A stretch of DNA of 39,707 nucleotides from Pannonibacter phragmitetus DSM 14782 (GCF_000382365.1 NZ_KB908238.1:1754-41460); one strand, 5' to 3'. Numbered from the stretch's first letter, positions 19,041 to 27,632 are shown. The notes: generated by a model from the sequence alone, not told the origin. Translations and numbers: made by a program.

Positions 19041-19889
19041 GTGACCAGCCCCGTCCCTTCTGCCCCCGTCCCTCTTGCCCCTGGCCTTGCCGCCCTTGAG
19101 CTGCCGGAAGGCGCTGCCACCACACGCGACGCCTTTCTGGGCGGGCTTGTCACCGTCGAGCAACCCGCAAAGGGTTTCCACCGGGCGGGCCTTGATGCGG
19201 TCTATCTGGCAGCAGCTCTGCCCGATGGCACAAAAGGCCATGTGGTGGATCTGGGTGCGGGCGTCGGCACGGCGGGTTTCTGTGCGGCAGCGCGCCTGCC
19301 GGATATTCGCGTCACCCTGGTGGAGATCGATCCGCTGGCCGCCCTTCTGGCCCGGCGCGGACTGGCTGATTCCCTCAATGGCGCCTTTGCGTCCCGCGTC
19401 AGCGTGCTGGAGGCAGATATCACCGCCAAGGGTTCCCAGCGCCATGCGGCGGGGCTCACCCCTTGCATGGCTGATCACGTGATCATGAACCCGCCCTATT
19501 ACCAGCCGGGCCAGTTCCGGGCCTCGCCCTCGGGCGAGCGGGCCAGCGCCCATGTGCTGGACGAGCGCGGACTGGAGCCCTGGGCGAAGACGGCAACGGA
19601 TATCCTGCGCGAAGGCGGTACACTTACCGTCATCTTCCGGGCCGATGGCTTGCAGGAACTGCTGGATGTGTTTCAGGGCCGGTTCGGCGCCATCGACATC
19701 ATCCCCCTGCGCCCACGCGCCGATGCAGCCGCAACCCGCATCCTGTTGCGCGCCATCCGCGCCAGCAAGGCCCCCTTGCGGCTCATGCCGGGCTTTGTCC
19801 TCCATGAAGGTGATGGCTCGGATTTCCTGCCGGAAGCCCGAGCCGTCATGCGCGACGGCAAGGGGCTCGGGATACAGCCAAGGCCCTGA
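19041..19889 (+). CDS. TrmN6/YfiC-like N6-adenine methyltransferase
   Basis: A class I SAM-dependent methyltransferase of about 282 residues. The SAM loop is VVDLGAGVGTAGFCAAARLP, a following acidic strand VTLVEIDPLAALLARR binds the SAM ribose, and the catalytic motif is VIMNPPYYQPG, typical of N6-adenine (tRNA1Val A37) or glutamine methylation; the rest of the protein fits the TrmN6 family better. RASPSGERASAHVLDE follows as in that family. Two starts are possible: ATG at 19026 inside the DUF2007 gene, or GTG at 19041, which has GAAGGA 7 bases ahead and is preferred. Translation is coupled to the upstream gene. Confidence 0.88.
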   Translation: MTSPVPSAPVPLAPGLAALELPEGAATTRDAFLGGLVTVEQPAKGFHRAGLDAVYLAAALPDGTKGHVVDLGAGVGTAGFCAAARLPDIRVTLVEIDPLAALLARRGLADSLNGAFASRVSVLEADITAKGSQRHAAGLTPCMADHVIMNPPYYQPGQFRASPSGERASAHVLDERGLEPWAKTATDILREGGTLTVIFRADGLQELLDVFQGRFGAIDIIPLRPRADAAATRILLRAIRASKAPLRLMPGFVLHEGDGSDFLPEARAVMRDGKGLGIQPRP

Positions 19890-20034
19890 AACGCCCTGAC
19901 CGGCAGATTTGGGGTCAAGTTCTCCATCCGCCGGAATCTCCCGGTAGATCTCGTGACAAGGATGCTTCACCAGCGCCCGGCAGGGATGGCGAAGCAGACC
20001 GGAGCTCATGAGAAATACCAGGGAGTAGAAGCTC

Positions 20035-20367
20035 ATGTCTGAACTTGATCCGCTTACCCAGGCCCGCCAGCACATCGAGAAGCACCTCATCCTGAGGGCC
20101 TCGGCCGATGCCGCCTTCCGCGAGTTGCTGAAGAGCAACCCGCATGCGGCCATCAAGGAACTGATCGGCAATGATCCGATCCCGTCCTACAAGATCACCG
20201 TCGTCGAGGAAGCGCCGGGCGAAGTCGTCCTCGTGCTGCCGCGCTCCATCGGGCAGGACGAACTGCCGGACGAGCTGCTGGACTTTGCCTCGGGCGGCAC
20301 CAGTTTCTCGGCCTTCATTCTCTACGGCCCCCCGTATACGAACGGCGGCGGCTGCAAGAAGAAGTGA
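20035..20367 (+). CDS. NHLP leader-type (nitrile hydratase-like leader) RiPP precursor peptide, orphan
   Basis: A 110-residue protein that matches the NHLP precursor pattern: an N-terminal helical part derived from nitrile hydratase alpha subunit (ILRASADAAFRELLKSNPHA and AAIKELIG, residues 19-45), then the strand pair YKITVVEEAPGEVVLVLP (52-69). An acidic stretch DELPDELLDFASGG follows, ending in Gly87-Gly88, the usual leader cleavage site. The remaining 22 residues start TSFSAFILYGPPYTN and end in a Gly-rich Cys-Lys-Lys-Lys tail. AGGGAG lies 9 bases before the ATG. No modifying enzyme or NHLM-type peptidase transporter is nearby, so it may be an orphan precursor, or a protein that kept the leader fold for another role. 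Confidence 0.82.
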   Translation: MSELDPLTQARQHIEKHLILRASADAAFRELLKSNPHAAIKELIGNDPIPSYKITVVEEAPGEVVLVLPRSIGQDELPDELLDFASGGTSFSAFILYGPPYTNGGGCKKK

Positions 20368-20406
20368 TGAAGCCCCGATTGGGTTAGACTCCACCTTCGA
20401 GAAGGT

Positions 20407-20433
20407 CCACGGCAGGGGAGAAGCCTGCCGTGG
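20407..20433. terminator. hairpin between convergent NHLP and usg genes
   Basis: CCACGGCAGG (20407-20416) pairs perfectly with CCTGCCGTGG (20424-20433) across a 7-base loop. It lies between the stop of the precursor gene and the stop of usg, so it probably serves both. There is no clear U tract on either strand. Confidence 0.55.
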
Positions 20434-20454
20434 AAAAGGCAGGGGCGGCCGTCC

Positions 20455-20727
20455 TCAATGGATCAGGAACTCGCCCTTGGCATAGCGTACATCGCGCGGG
20501 CCGATCAGATCCTGATGCGCCAGACGCACCGAGTGGATGAAGGCCTGAATTTCCCGCTCCCAGAAGGCCAGGAACCGGCGCAGTTCCGGAAAATTCGGGG
20601 CCTTGTCCTCGGTTTGCCAGAGGAAACTCTGCAGCAGAGCTGGATGATCCGGCATCCTGTAGAGGATTTCAGCCGTCAGCAGCCCGTAGCCTGCCATCTG
20701 CTTGCGGAAGTCTTCGCTTGTGCCCAT
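20455..20727 (-). CDS. usg: Usg family protein
   Basis: A 90-residue protein of the Usg family, named from its place near the tryptophan operon in some alphaproteobacteria. The conserved core YGLLTAEILYRMPDHPALLQ, then NFPELRRFLAFWEREI and the C-terminal HSVRLAHQDLI are all recognised. Function is unknown. The frame is open to 20790, but the ATG at 20727 (MGTSEDFRKQM) fits the family and has GAGGTG just ahead. No trp gene is adjacent here. Its neighbours are a convergent NHLP precursor gene and, upstream on the same strand, a c-type cytochrome gene. Confidence 0.9.
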   Translation of the reverse strand: MGTSEDFRKQMAGYGLLTAEILYRMPDHPALLQSFLWQTEDKAPNFPELRRFLAFWEREIQAFIHSVRLAHQDLIGPRDVRYAKGEFLIH

Positions 20728-20837
20728 GGAACACCTCATGCCTTGACAAAACCACGGCAAAAGTGTCGCGCCAGCGAAGTAAACGCGCAATTAAAAATAC
20801 GTCTTCGCATTATTTTTCAATATGTTAGCAGCCGACT

Positions 20838-21221
20838 TTAGTGAGTGCTGCCAGCGCCGCCTTTGCTCTGAATGCTCTTCAGATAGGCAATGAAAGATGA
20901 CACATCCTGCCCTTCCAGCGCCACTTCCGGCATGTCCGGATGGCCTGTGACGATGCCCTCGGCCAGGCTTTCCGCCAGATCCTCGACCGGATAGCGCTGG
21001 CCCAGATCCCGGAACGCCGGAGCATCTGCATTGGGCGAGGCATCATCCACACCAACGGCATGGCAGGCCGCGCAAGCCTCCTTGGCGATCAGCTTGCCGC
21101 GCTCCACCTGCACCGCCTCTGCAAGTGTACCCTGCGCCTGCACCGCACCAGCGCCCGGTGCAGCGAACAGAATCACCACCACGGCCGCAGCGCGCAGCCC
21201 TCGCGTGAAAAGCATTGCCAT
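20838..21221 (-). CDS. monohaem c-type cytochrome, exported
   Basis: A 127-residue protein with a signal peptide (GLRAAAVVVILFAAPGAGAV followed by QAQG) and a class I cytochrome c domain. The haem is attached at EACAACHAVG, and a downstream Met in HPDMPEV is the likely sixth ligand. It should be a soluble periplasmic electron carrier or a small dehydrogenase subunit. AGAGGGAC directly precedes the ATG at 21221. A longer frame start lacks support. It is divergent from moxR, with 270 bases between. No oxidoreductase partner is next to it. Confidence 0.92.
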   Translation of the reverse strand: MAMLFTRGLRAAAVVVILFAAPGAGAVQAQGTLAEAVQVERGKLIAKEACAACHAVGVDDASPNADAPAFRDLGQRYPVEDLAESLAEGIVTGHPDMPEVALEGQDVSSFIAYLKSIQSKGGAGSTH

Positions 21222-21491
21222 GTCCCTCTCCCTCAAGGTTTCTGCAGGTCCGCCGCTGCATACCCCGCAGACCGTCCACCCTCAGCCTTCCTTTTGCGTG
21301 CCAGCCCCCCTTCCGCTTCGCAAGTCCGTCAAAACCCGCAGCCTCCGGAGAAATGCTGCTTCAGCATGATCCATTCTGGCCATGAATTGCGGCAAAGGGG
21401 CTATGCCTTGCCGCTGGCGCCTATATGTTAGGGACTAAAGACAAGAGTTCCGGCCTTCAGGCCGAGCCGCACGTTCCGGGAGCCCTTCCGC

Positions 21492-22439
21492 ATGACCACC
21501 GCCCGCACGCCCCTTCCCGAAAGCATCGACGGCACGCTCGCGCTGCTGGATCAGGGCGGCTATGTCGCCGGCCGTGATCTGGCAACCGTGCTGCATCTGG
21601 CGCTGCGCATGAAGCGGCCGCTGTTTCTGGAAGGCGAGGCCGGCGTCGGCAAGACGGAGATTGCCAAGGTACTGGCCGCCACGCTGGGCCGCAACCTCAT
21701 CCGCCTGCAATGCTACGAAGGCCTCGACATCGCCTCTGCCGTCTATGAGTGGAACTATGCCGCACAGATGGTGGAGATCCGCATTGCGGAAGCGGCCGGA
21801 GACACGGACCATGCGGACCTCTCCCGCTCCATCTTCAGCGAGCGTTTCCTGATCAAGCGCCCGGTGCTTCAGGCGCTGGAGCCCTCGCTCTCCGGCCCGC
21901 CGGTGTTCCTGATCGACGAGCTGGACCGCGCTGACGAAGCCTTTGAGGCCTTCCTGCTGGAGGTGCTGGCCGACAATCAGGTGACCGTGCCGGAGCTCGG
22001 CACCATCAAGGCGGAGGAGCCGCCCGTGGTGATCATCACCACCAACCGGACCCGCGAAATCCACGATGCCCTCAAGCGCCGCTGCCTCTATCACTGGGTC
22101 GATTATCCGGATGCAGAACGGGAACTGGCGATCGTGCGGCGGAAGGTGCCGGGCGCGCCGGAGCGGCTGACGGCTGAAATCGTCGCCTTCGTCCAGCGCC
22201 TGCGCGCCACCGAAGACCTGTTCAAGCAGCCGGGCGTTGCCGAAACCCTCGACTGGGCCACCGCCCTGACCGAGCTGAACGAACTGGCGCTGGACCCGGA
22301 CATGGCCAGTGACACGCTGGGCGTCCTGCTGAAGTATCAGGACGACATCGAGCGGGTGCGAGGCTCGAAGCTGCGGCAGATGGTGGAGGAAATCCGCAAT
22401 ACCCTGCCCTCCGCCCCGGCCGCCATGCCGAACGTCTGA
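21492..22439 (+). CDS. MoxR-type AAA+ ATPase (CoxD-like)
   Basis: A 315-residue AAA+ ATPase. Walker A is GEAGVGKT (residues 48-55), Walker B is VFLIDELDRAD (Asp142, Glu143), and sensor 1 is VVIITTNRTREIHDALKRRC. The family acts as a chaperone that helps a VWA protein mature or insert metal centres in target enzymes, as in the CO dehydrogenase CoxD/CoxE pair. The VWA gene begins 11 bases downstream, so the pair is an operon. No CO dehydrogenase or XdhC-like gene is near, so the target enzyme is unknown. Confidence 0.93.
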   Translation: MTTARTPLPESIDGTLALLDQGGYVAGRDLATVLHLALRMKRPLFLEGEAGVGKTEIAKVLAATLGRNLIRLQCYEGLDIASAVYEWNYAAQMVEIRIAEAAGDTDHADLSRSIFSERFLIKRPVLQALEPSLSGPPVFLIDELDRADEAFEAFLLEVLADNQVTVPELGTIKAEEPPVVIITTNRTREIHDALKRRCLYHWVDYPDAERELAIVRRKVPGAPERLTAEIVAFVQRLRATEDLFKQPGVAETLDWATALTELNELALDPDMASDTLGVLLKYQDDIERVRGSKLRQMVEEIRNTLPSAPAAMPNV

Positions 22440-22450
22440 GCGCAGCGCCC

Positions 22451-23704
22451 ATGATCACCCCCGCCGCCCCGCAAGCAGAACAGGCGTCCAGCCTTGATGG
22501 GCGCATGGTGGCGAATATCGTGCATTTCGCCCGCACCCTGCGCAAGGCAGGCCTTCCGGCTGGCCCGGCTTCCATCATCGACGCGGTGCGGGCGGTGGAG
22601 GTGAGCGGCATTGCCAGCCGCGAGGACTTCTACTGGACGCTTCATGCCGTCTTCGTTCACAAGCGCGAGCAGCGGGTGCTGTTTGACGAGGCTTTCCGCA
22701 TCTATTGGCAGAGCCGGGGGCTCATCGAGAAGATGCTGGCCATCCTCTCCCCCGTTGCCCCGCCGCGCGGCGCGCCGGAAAAGCCCAAGGCGGGGCAGAC
22801 CCGCGTCTCCCAGGCCTTCAAGGCCGCCCGCGAGCGCGAGCCGCGCGAGGAGCAGCCCGAGGTGGAGGTGGATGCCCGCTTCACCGTCTCCGGCCGCGAG
22901 CTGCTGCAATCGCGGGACTTTGCCCAGATGACCGCTGACGAGATCGAAACGGCCAAGGCAGCGCTCCGCGCCATGGCCATGCCAAAGGACACGATCCGCC
23001 GCCGCCGTCTCGCCCCTGCTCTGCGCGGACGCATCGACCCGCGCCGCACGCTGGGGGCGACCCTGCGGACAGGCGGGGCGATCATCGATCTGAAGCACCG
23101 CAAGCCGCAGGAAAAGCGCCCGCCGCTCATCGCCCTGTGCGATATCTCCGGCTCCATGAGCCAGTATTCCCGCCTGCTCCTGCATTTCATGCATGCGCTG
23201 ACGGAAACGCGGCCCGCCGTGCACACGTTCCTGTTCGGCACGCGGCTCACCAACGTCACCCGGCAGCTGCGGATGAAAGACCCTGACGAAGCGCTGGCCG
23301 CCTGTTCCGCTGGTGTGGCCGACTGGTCCGGCGGCACGCGCATTGCCACCGCACTGCACGAATTCAACCGCCTCTGGTCCCGCCGCGTTCTGTCGGGCGG
23401 GCCAACGGTGCTGCTGATCACCGACGGGCTGGAGCGGGACACGGACGAGGATCTGGCGCGGGAAATCTCCCGCCTGCACCGCTCCTGCAGGCGGCTGATC
23501 TGGCTCAATCCGCTGCTGCGGTTTGACGGGTTTGAGGCCAAGGCCAAGGGCATCCGGGCCATGCTGCCGCATGTGGACGAGTTCCGCGCCGCGCATTCGC
23601 TGGATGCCGTCGCTGATCTCGTGCGCACGCTGTCGGGCGAAAGCGCCGGGCCATCAGCGGCCTCCACGGACCCGCGCCACTGGCTGCGCAAGGCGGGCGG
23701 TTGA
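22451..23704 (+). CDS. VWA domain protein, CoxE-like
   Basis: A 417-residue protein of the VWA/CoxE family. An N-terminal helical part is followed by a Pro/charged linker (about residues 100-145). The von Willebrand A domain has the MIDAS motif CDISGSMSQYS, starting at Asp231, and the downstream acidic residues TVLLITDGLERDTDEDL. It should bind a divalent metal and act with MoxR as a metal-centre assembly chaperone. It starts 11 bases after moxR and its stop overlaps the AraC start by one base (TGATG), so all three are co-transcribed. Confidence 0.9.
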   Translation: MITPAAPQAEQASSLDGRMVANIVHFARTLRKAGLPAGPASIIDAVRAVEVSGIASREDFYWTLHAVFVHKREQRVLFDEAFRIYWQSRGLIEKMLAILSPVAPPRGAPEKPKAGQTRVSQAFKAAREREPREEQPEVEVDARFTVSGRELLQSRDFAQMTADEIETAKAALRAMAMPKDTIRRRRLAPALRGRIDPRRTLGATLRTGGAIIDLKHRKPQEKRPPLIALCDISGSMSQYSRLLLHFMHALTETRPAVHTFLFGTRLTNVTRQLRMKDPDEALAACSAGVADWSGGTRIATALHEFNRLWSRRVLSGGPTVLLITDGLERDTDEDLAREISRLHRSCRRLIWLNPLLRFDGFEAKAKGIRAMLPHVDEFRAAHSLDAVADLVRTLSGESAGPSAASTDPRHWLRKAGG

Positions 23705-24510
23705 TGCGCGCCAACCGCTATCATCATCTCGGCTGGCTGCAGGGCATCGAGCTCTACGAAGCCGATTTCAGCACCCAGACCTTCAGCCGCCACGCCCATG
23801 AAGGCTTTGCCATCGGCGCCATTGCCGAAGGGGTGGGCGGCTATCTCTGCCGGGGCGAGCAAATGCTGCTGCCTGCCGGTTCCCTGTCGCTGATGAACCC
23901 GGAAGAGCCTCACACCGGCCACGCGGCGGCCGGCGGTGTGCGCTACAACATGGTCTATGCCAGCGAGGCCGCCGTGCGTGCCCTGCTGGATCTCAAGGAT
24001 CTTCGAGGCTTTGCCACCGTCGCCCCAAGGGACGAAGGCCTGCAGCTGACGCAGGCGCTGAGCCGCCTTGCCCAGCGCGTCAATGCTCCCGCTGCCTCCG
24101 GCTGGCGGCTGGCCGTGGAAGAGGCCATGCAGGCCGTGCTCGGCCTTGCCTTCACCCGCCATGGCCGGGCTACCCTGAGGCCTGCCGGGCAGGAACCGGC
24201 GGCTGTCCGGCTGGTACGGGAGCGGATTGCAGAAGGCGTTGCCTCAGGCGACGATCTTTCGCTTGAGGGTCTTGCGGCCCTTGCCGGGCTGACGCCCTCC
24301 TACCTGATCCGCAGCTTCTCCCGCGCCACCGGCCTGACGCCCCATGCTATGGTCCTGCGCATGCGGACCAGACAGGCTCAGGCGCTGATCCTTGACGGCA
24401 TGGCACCGGCAGATGCTGCGCTGGCCGCGGGCTTCTGCGACCAGAGCCACATGATCCGCCAGTTCCGCCGCCAGCTTGGCATCACGCCCGGCAGTCTCAT
24501 CCGCCACTGA
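23704..24510 (+). CDS. AraC family transcriptional regulator
   Basis: A 268-residue AraC regulator. An N-terminal cupin-like ligand domain (SRHAHEGFAIGAIAEGVGGY and PAGSLSLMNPEEPHTGHA) is followed by two helix-turn-helix motifs (LSLEGLAALAGLTPSYLIRS and MAPADAALAAGFCDQSHMIR) and the family signature RQFRRQLGITPGS. The ATG at 23704 shares its A with the VWA stop codon; a TTG three bases earlier is possible but unneeded. It lies just before a DUF2000 gene, and AraC/DUF2000 pairs recur in proteobacteria, so DUF2000 may be its target. Ligand and regulon are unknown. Confidence 0.93.
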   Translation: MRANRYHHLGWLQGIELYEADFSTQTFSRHAHEGFAIGAIAEGVGGYLCRGEQMLLPAGSLSLMNPEEPHTGHAAAGGVRYNMVYASEAAVRALLDLKDLRGFATVAPRDEGLQLTQALSRLAQRVNAPAASGWRLAVEEAMQAVLGLAFTRHGRATLRPAGQEPAAVRLVRERIAEGVASGDDLSLEGLAALAGLTPSYLIRSFSRATGLTPHAMVLRMRTRQAQALILDGMAPADAALAAGFCDQSHMIRQFRRQLGITPGSLIRH

Positions 24511-24602
24511 TCCGCGCTCTTCACAGGCAGGCGGAAAGGTCAATTTCGTCCAAGACCATGGCTCCGCACGCATGGCATGGCTGCCACAAAAGGAGCCCTG
24601 CC

Positions 24603-25004
24603 ATGACTTTGAAACCCGTCATCATCCTGTCCACCAGCCTGCCGAAAGGACTGCAGGCCAACTTTGCCGCCATTCTGGGCATGAGCCTCGGGCGGCTGCA
24701 GCCGGACCTCATCGGTCCCGCCACACCGGACAGCGAGGGCCGTCTGCTGGAAGGCATCACCCAGGTGGCCGTGCCCGTTCTCGGGGCTCCTGCGGAGGAG
24801 CTTGGCAGCCTATTTTCTGCCGCAGAGAACATGCCCGTCCGTCTCGCGTACATGCGTGCCGCCTTCGAGGCGCGGAACTATGCGGATTACACGGCGCGCA
24901 TCGCCGCAGCCCCCCTGAGCGAACACGAGCCGCAGGCGATCCTTGTCGCCGGGCCGCGCAAGGCCGTTGACCGCCTGTGCGGCGCCCTGCCGCTGCTGAA
25001 GTGA
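24603..25004 (+). CDS. DUF2000 family protein
   Basis: A 133-residue protein resembling DUF2000 domains: LKPVIILSTSLPKGLQANFA, MSLGRLQPDLIGP and SEGRLLEGITQVAVPVLGAP, then LGSLFSAAEN. No catalytic motif is known. The ATG at 24603 has AAGGAG 7 bases ahead; a longer start at 24558 has none. It follows the AraC gene after 92 bases and converges with the L,D-transpeptidase gene, 7 bases away. A small inverted repeat GTGAG-CCAGC-CTCAC lies at the junction. Confidence 0.85.
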   Translation: MTLKPVIILSTSLPKGLQANFAAILGMSLGRLQPDLIGPATPDSEGRLLEGITQVAVPVLGAPAEELGSLFSAAENMPVRLAYMRAAFEARNYADYTARIAAAPLSEHEPQAILVAGPRKAVDRLCGALPLLK

Positions 25005-25011
25005 GCCAGCC

Positions 25012-25545
25012 TCACGGCAGCGCGATCACCGGGGTGTTTTCACGCACGCGCTGGATCAGGTCGGCGATATGTTCGTTGTGCATGCGGATGCAGCCATAGG
25101 ACACCGGGCGGCCGATGCTGCCGGGGCGGTTGGTGCCATGGATGGCGAACTCGCCGCCTGCCAGCGTCATGGCGGCCACGCCCATCGGGTTGTTGGGCGC
25201 ACCGCCCTCGATCCGGTCCGGCATGTCCGGAAAGTCACGCTTCACCATTGCAGGCGGGATCCAGGCCGGGCGCAGATAGCGGCCCGTCACATAGGTGCGG
25301 CCCGTCCAGGCCTTGCCCTTCTTGCCGACCGCAACCGGATAGGCCAGCGCCTGCCCCTCACCCAGCACCAGATACAGCCGCCGCTCGCTGTTGCGGATGA
25401 CGATCGTGCCCGGCGCAAGCCCCTGCGATGCAAAGGCCACGCGCTCTGCACGGGCCTGCACCGGCACGGCAGTGGCAAGACCCAACAGGCTGGCACAGGC
25501 CGCCACAAGGGCAAGCGAACGCATGATCACGGCAATAGGGCGCAT
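25012..25545 (-). CDS. L,D-transpeptidase (YkuD domain), exported
   Basis: A 177-residue periplasmic enzyme that makes L,D cross-links in peptidoglycan or anchors proteins to it. A signal peptide (SLALVAACASLLGLATAVPV then QARA) precedes a YkuD domain. The catalytic loop contains the conserved His in EFAIHGTNRPGSIGRPVS and the Cys in YGCIRMHN, with Ser and Arg in place. The N-terminal strand is GTIVIRNSERRLYLVLGEG. The ATG at 25545 with GGGGGAA ahead gives a clean signal peptide. A longer frame lacks one. It is the standard short alphaproteobacterial form. Confidence 0.93.
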   Translation of the reverse strand: MRPIAVIMRSLALVAACASLLGLATAVPVQARAERVAFASQGLAPGTIVIRNSERRLYLVLGEGQALAYPVAVGKKGKAWTGRTYVTGRYLRPAWIPPAMVKRDFPDMPDRIEGGAPNNPMGVAAMTLAGGEFAIHGTNRPGSIGRPVSYGCIRMHNEHIADLIQRVRENTPVIALP

Positions 25546-25665
25546 GAGTTCCCCCGGCACACCAGACAGGCACAGACTTTGGTGAGGCCGCACGGCCTCA
25601 CCCGGCCAATCTAGCGCAGGTGCCGGTCAGAGGGCATTGCCAGGAGGCGCATTCTTAAAAGAGCG

Positions 25666-26793
25666 TTAACGTGGCAGGTCCGAGGGACGGAACCGGCCAT
25701 CCTGCCAGCGGTACCAGGAAAGGCCCGCGCCCTCCCGGTCCCCATCGGGCAAGAACGAGACTGTGCCGCTGACCGTGTCAAAGCTGCCGGACTGAAGCGC
25801 TGCAGCCACGGGCGCAAAGTCGAAGCTGCCGGAGGCATCCGCAGCGGCTGCGAAGAGCTGGACGGTGGCGTAGCCATCCGTGGCATAAGGAGAAGGCACC
25901 ATGCCCGCAGCCCGCATGCGGCTGGCAATCTCCCGGGCAGGGCTGTCCGGAACGGCGGCCGGGTCGACCATGAAGGTGACCTCGACACGGCTTACCGCCT
26001 CGCCTGCGGCAGCTCCAAACTCCATCCCCATCGCCGCATCGCCAGCCAGAACGGGCACCTGCATGTCCAAGGCAGTGAGGGCGGCGGCGAGATGCCCCGC
26101 ATCCGTGGCATAGGCGCCCAGCACCACCACATCCAGCCGCTCCCCCTTGAGCGTCGAGGCCAGAGGCGTCAGGTCCCGTGCACCCGCATCAAATTCCCGT
26201 TCCAACGCAGGAGAGAGCCCCTTTGCCTGCATCGCAGCCTTCACCCGGGCGGCAAAATCCTTGCCATAGGCGCTGCGGTCGGTGACGAGGCCGATGCGCT
26301 TGCCGGCAAACTCCCGGGCAAGACGCTCTGCGATGAAAGGCGCGGTGGCATCTTCGCGCGGCCCGAGCCGGAAGAAGCCCGGCCCCGGCCGTGCTTCGGT
26401 CAGTTGCGGCAGTGCGGAAGCCACCGTGATCTGAATGCGTCCCGCCTCCGCGTAGACGGGCGCTGCCGCCAGCGTGGCGCTGGAACACAGATGCCCGATG
26501 ACGAGTTGCACGCCCTTGCCGGTGAGCTGGTTGGCCAGCGCCGTGGCCCGCTCCGGGTCGCAGCGGTCATCGGCTTCCTCAAGCACCAGCTTTTCCCCTC
26601 GCAGGCCACCGCTGGCGTTGATGTCTTCAACCGCCAGCCGCGCCCCGGCCAGGATCTGATCCCCCAATGGCGCAAACTGACCGGAAAAGGCAGCGGCAAC
26701 AGCGATCCGAACCTCTGCCTGCACGGGCGCAGCCAGAAGGCCCGCCACAAGCAGTCCCGCAGAAAATGCCGCCAAGCTCTTGAACCAACGCAT
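25666..26793 (-). CDS. branched-chain amino acid-type ABC transporter substrate-binding protein
   Basis: A 375-residue periplasmic-binding protein of the Leu/Ile/Val-type (type 1 receptor fold). A signal peptide LAAFSAGLLVAGLLAAPVQA is followed by VRIAVAAAFSGQFAPLGDQI, AVEDINASGGLRGEKLVLEE and DRCDPERATALANQLTGKGV, all typical of the N-terminal lobe. The binding residues at the interlobe cleft cannot be given without an alignment, so the ligand is unknown. No permease or ATPase gene flanks it, so it is an orphan or works with a distant transporter or sensor. ATG 26793 gives a normal signal peptide. Confidence 0.9.
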   Translation of the reverse strand: MRWFKSLAAFSAGLLVAGLLAAPVQAEVRIAVAAAFSGQFAPLGDQILAGARLAVEDINASGGLRGEKLVLEEADDRCDPERATALANQLTGKGVQLVIGHLCSSATLAAAPVYAEAGRIQITVASALPQLTEARPGPGFFRLGPREDATAPFIAERLAREFAGKRIGLVTDRSAYGKDFAARVKAAMQAKGLSPALEREFDAGARDLTPLASTLKGERLDVVVLGAYATDAGHLAAALTALDMQVPVLAGDAAMGMEFGAAAGEAVSRVEVTFMVDPAAVPDSPAREIASRMRAAGMVPSPYATDGYATVQLFAAAADASGSFDFAPVAAALQSGSFDTVSGTVSFLPDGDREGAGLSWYRWQDGRFRPSDLPR

Positions 26794-26983
26794 GAATCCG
26801 TGCCTCATCAAATATCCGGCTTCCGTCACCGCCCGCATCCTAGCCAAGGCAGCAGCCGGATGCCACCTTGAACCGCGCCCGGCACCAGCCCCCTTTTCAA
26901 GAGCCTGGAAAGCCACATAAGATAACTATGGTGGGAGAAACAGCTCCGCTGCACACGGCGGATGAAATCAGGAATGGAACAAC

Positions 26984-27616
26984 GTGAAAATCTGGGGCCG
27001 GATCAATTCCACCAATGTCCGCAAGGTTTTGTGGTGCGCAGAAGAAATCGGGATCGCCTATGACCGGATTGATGCCGGCGGCGCCTTTGGCCTCAACAAG
27101 GAACCGGCTTATCTGGCCATGAACCCCAACGGACTGGTGCCTTGCTTTGAAGATGACGGGCTGGTGCTGTGGGAATCGAACGCCATCGTTCGCTATATGG
27201 CCCGCACTCATGGCAAGGCGCCGTTCGTGCCTGAGTTAGGCACGCCAGCAGGCGAAAAGGCTTTTGCGGCGGCGGACAAGTGGCTGGACTGGACCTCGAC
27301 CACACTGGCGGGTCCCTTCCGCGGCATCTTCCTCAACATCGTGCGCCGCAAACCGGAAGAGCGGGTTCAGGCCGAGATTGATCAGAGCCTTGCTGCCTGC
27401 ACGGACCTGCTGAAGATCCCCGATGCTGCTCTCGCAAAGGCGCCGTATCTGTCTGGTGAAAACCTTGGCATCGGCGACATGGCGCTCGGCTGCATCGCCT
27501 ATGCCTGGTTCACCATGTCCTTCGACCGGCCAGATCTGCCGCATCTCGAAGCCTGGTACCAGCGCCTCACCACACGCCCCGCCTATCAGAAGGCGGTCAT
27601 GACCCCGCTGACGTAA
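26984..27616 (+). CDS. glutathione S-transferase family protein
   Basis: A 210-residue GST. The N-terminal thioredoxin fold begins KIWGRINSTNVRKVLWCAEE, has the cis-Pro region GLVPCFEDDG, and the glutathione-binding ESNAIVRYMA. The C-terminal helical domain has LGIGDMALGCIAYAWF, the conserved N-capping segment. It is cytosolic and conjugates glutathione to an unidentified substrate. Only a GTG at 26984 fits the family start, and nearby ATGs are out of frame. The S58 peptidase gene follows after 16 bases and may be in the same transcript. Confidence 0.93.
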   Translation: MKIWGRINSTNVRKVLWCAEEIGIAYDRIDAGGAFGLNKEPAYLAMNPNGLVPCFEDDGLVLWESNAIVRYMARTHGKAPFVPELGTPAGEKAFAAADKWLDWTSTTLAGPFRGIFLNIVRRKPEERVQAEIDQSLAACTDLLKIPDAALAKAPYLSGENLGIGDMALGCIAYAWFTMSFDRPDLPHLEAWYQRLTTRPAYQKAVMTPLT

Positions 27617-27632
27617 CAGGAAAGGCACCAGC

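Noticed and set aside
20035-20367. Nitrile hydratase alpha subunit fragment
   Set aside because: Only the leader-like fold is present; the metal-binding Cys cluster is absent and a Gly-Gly site with short core follows.
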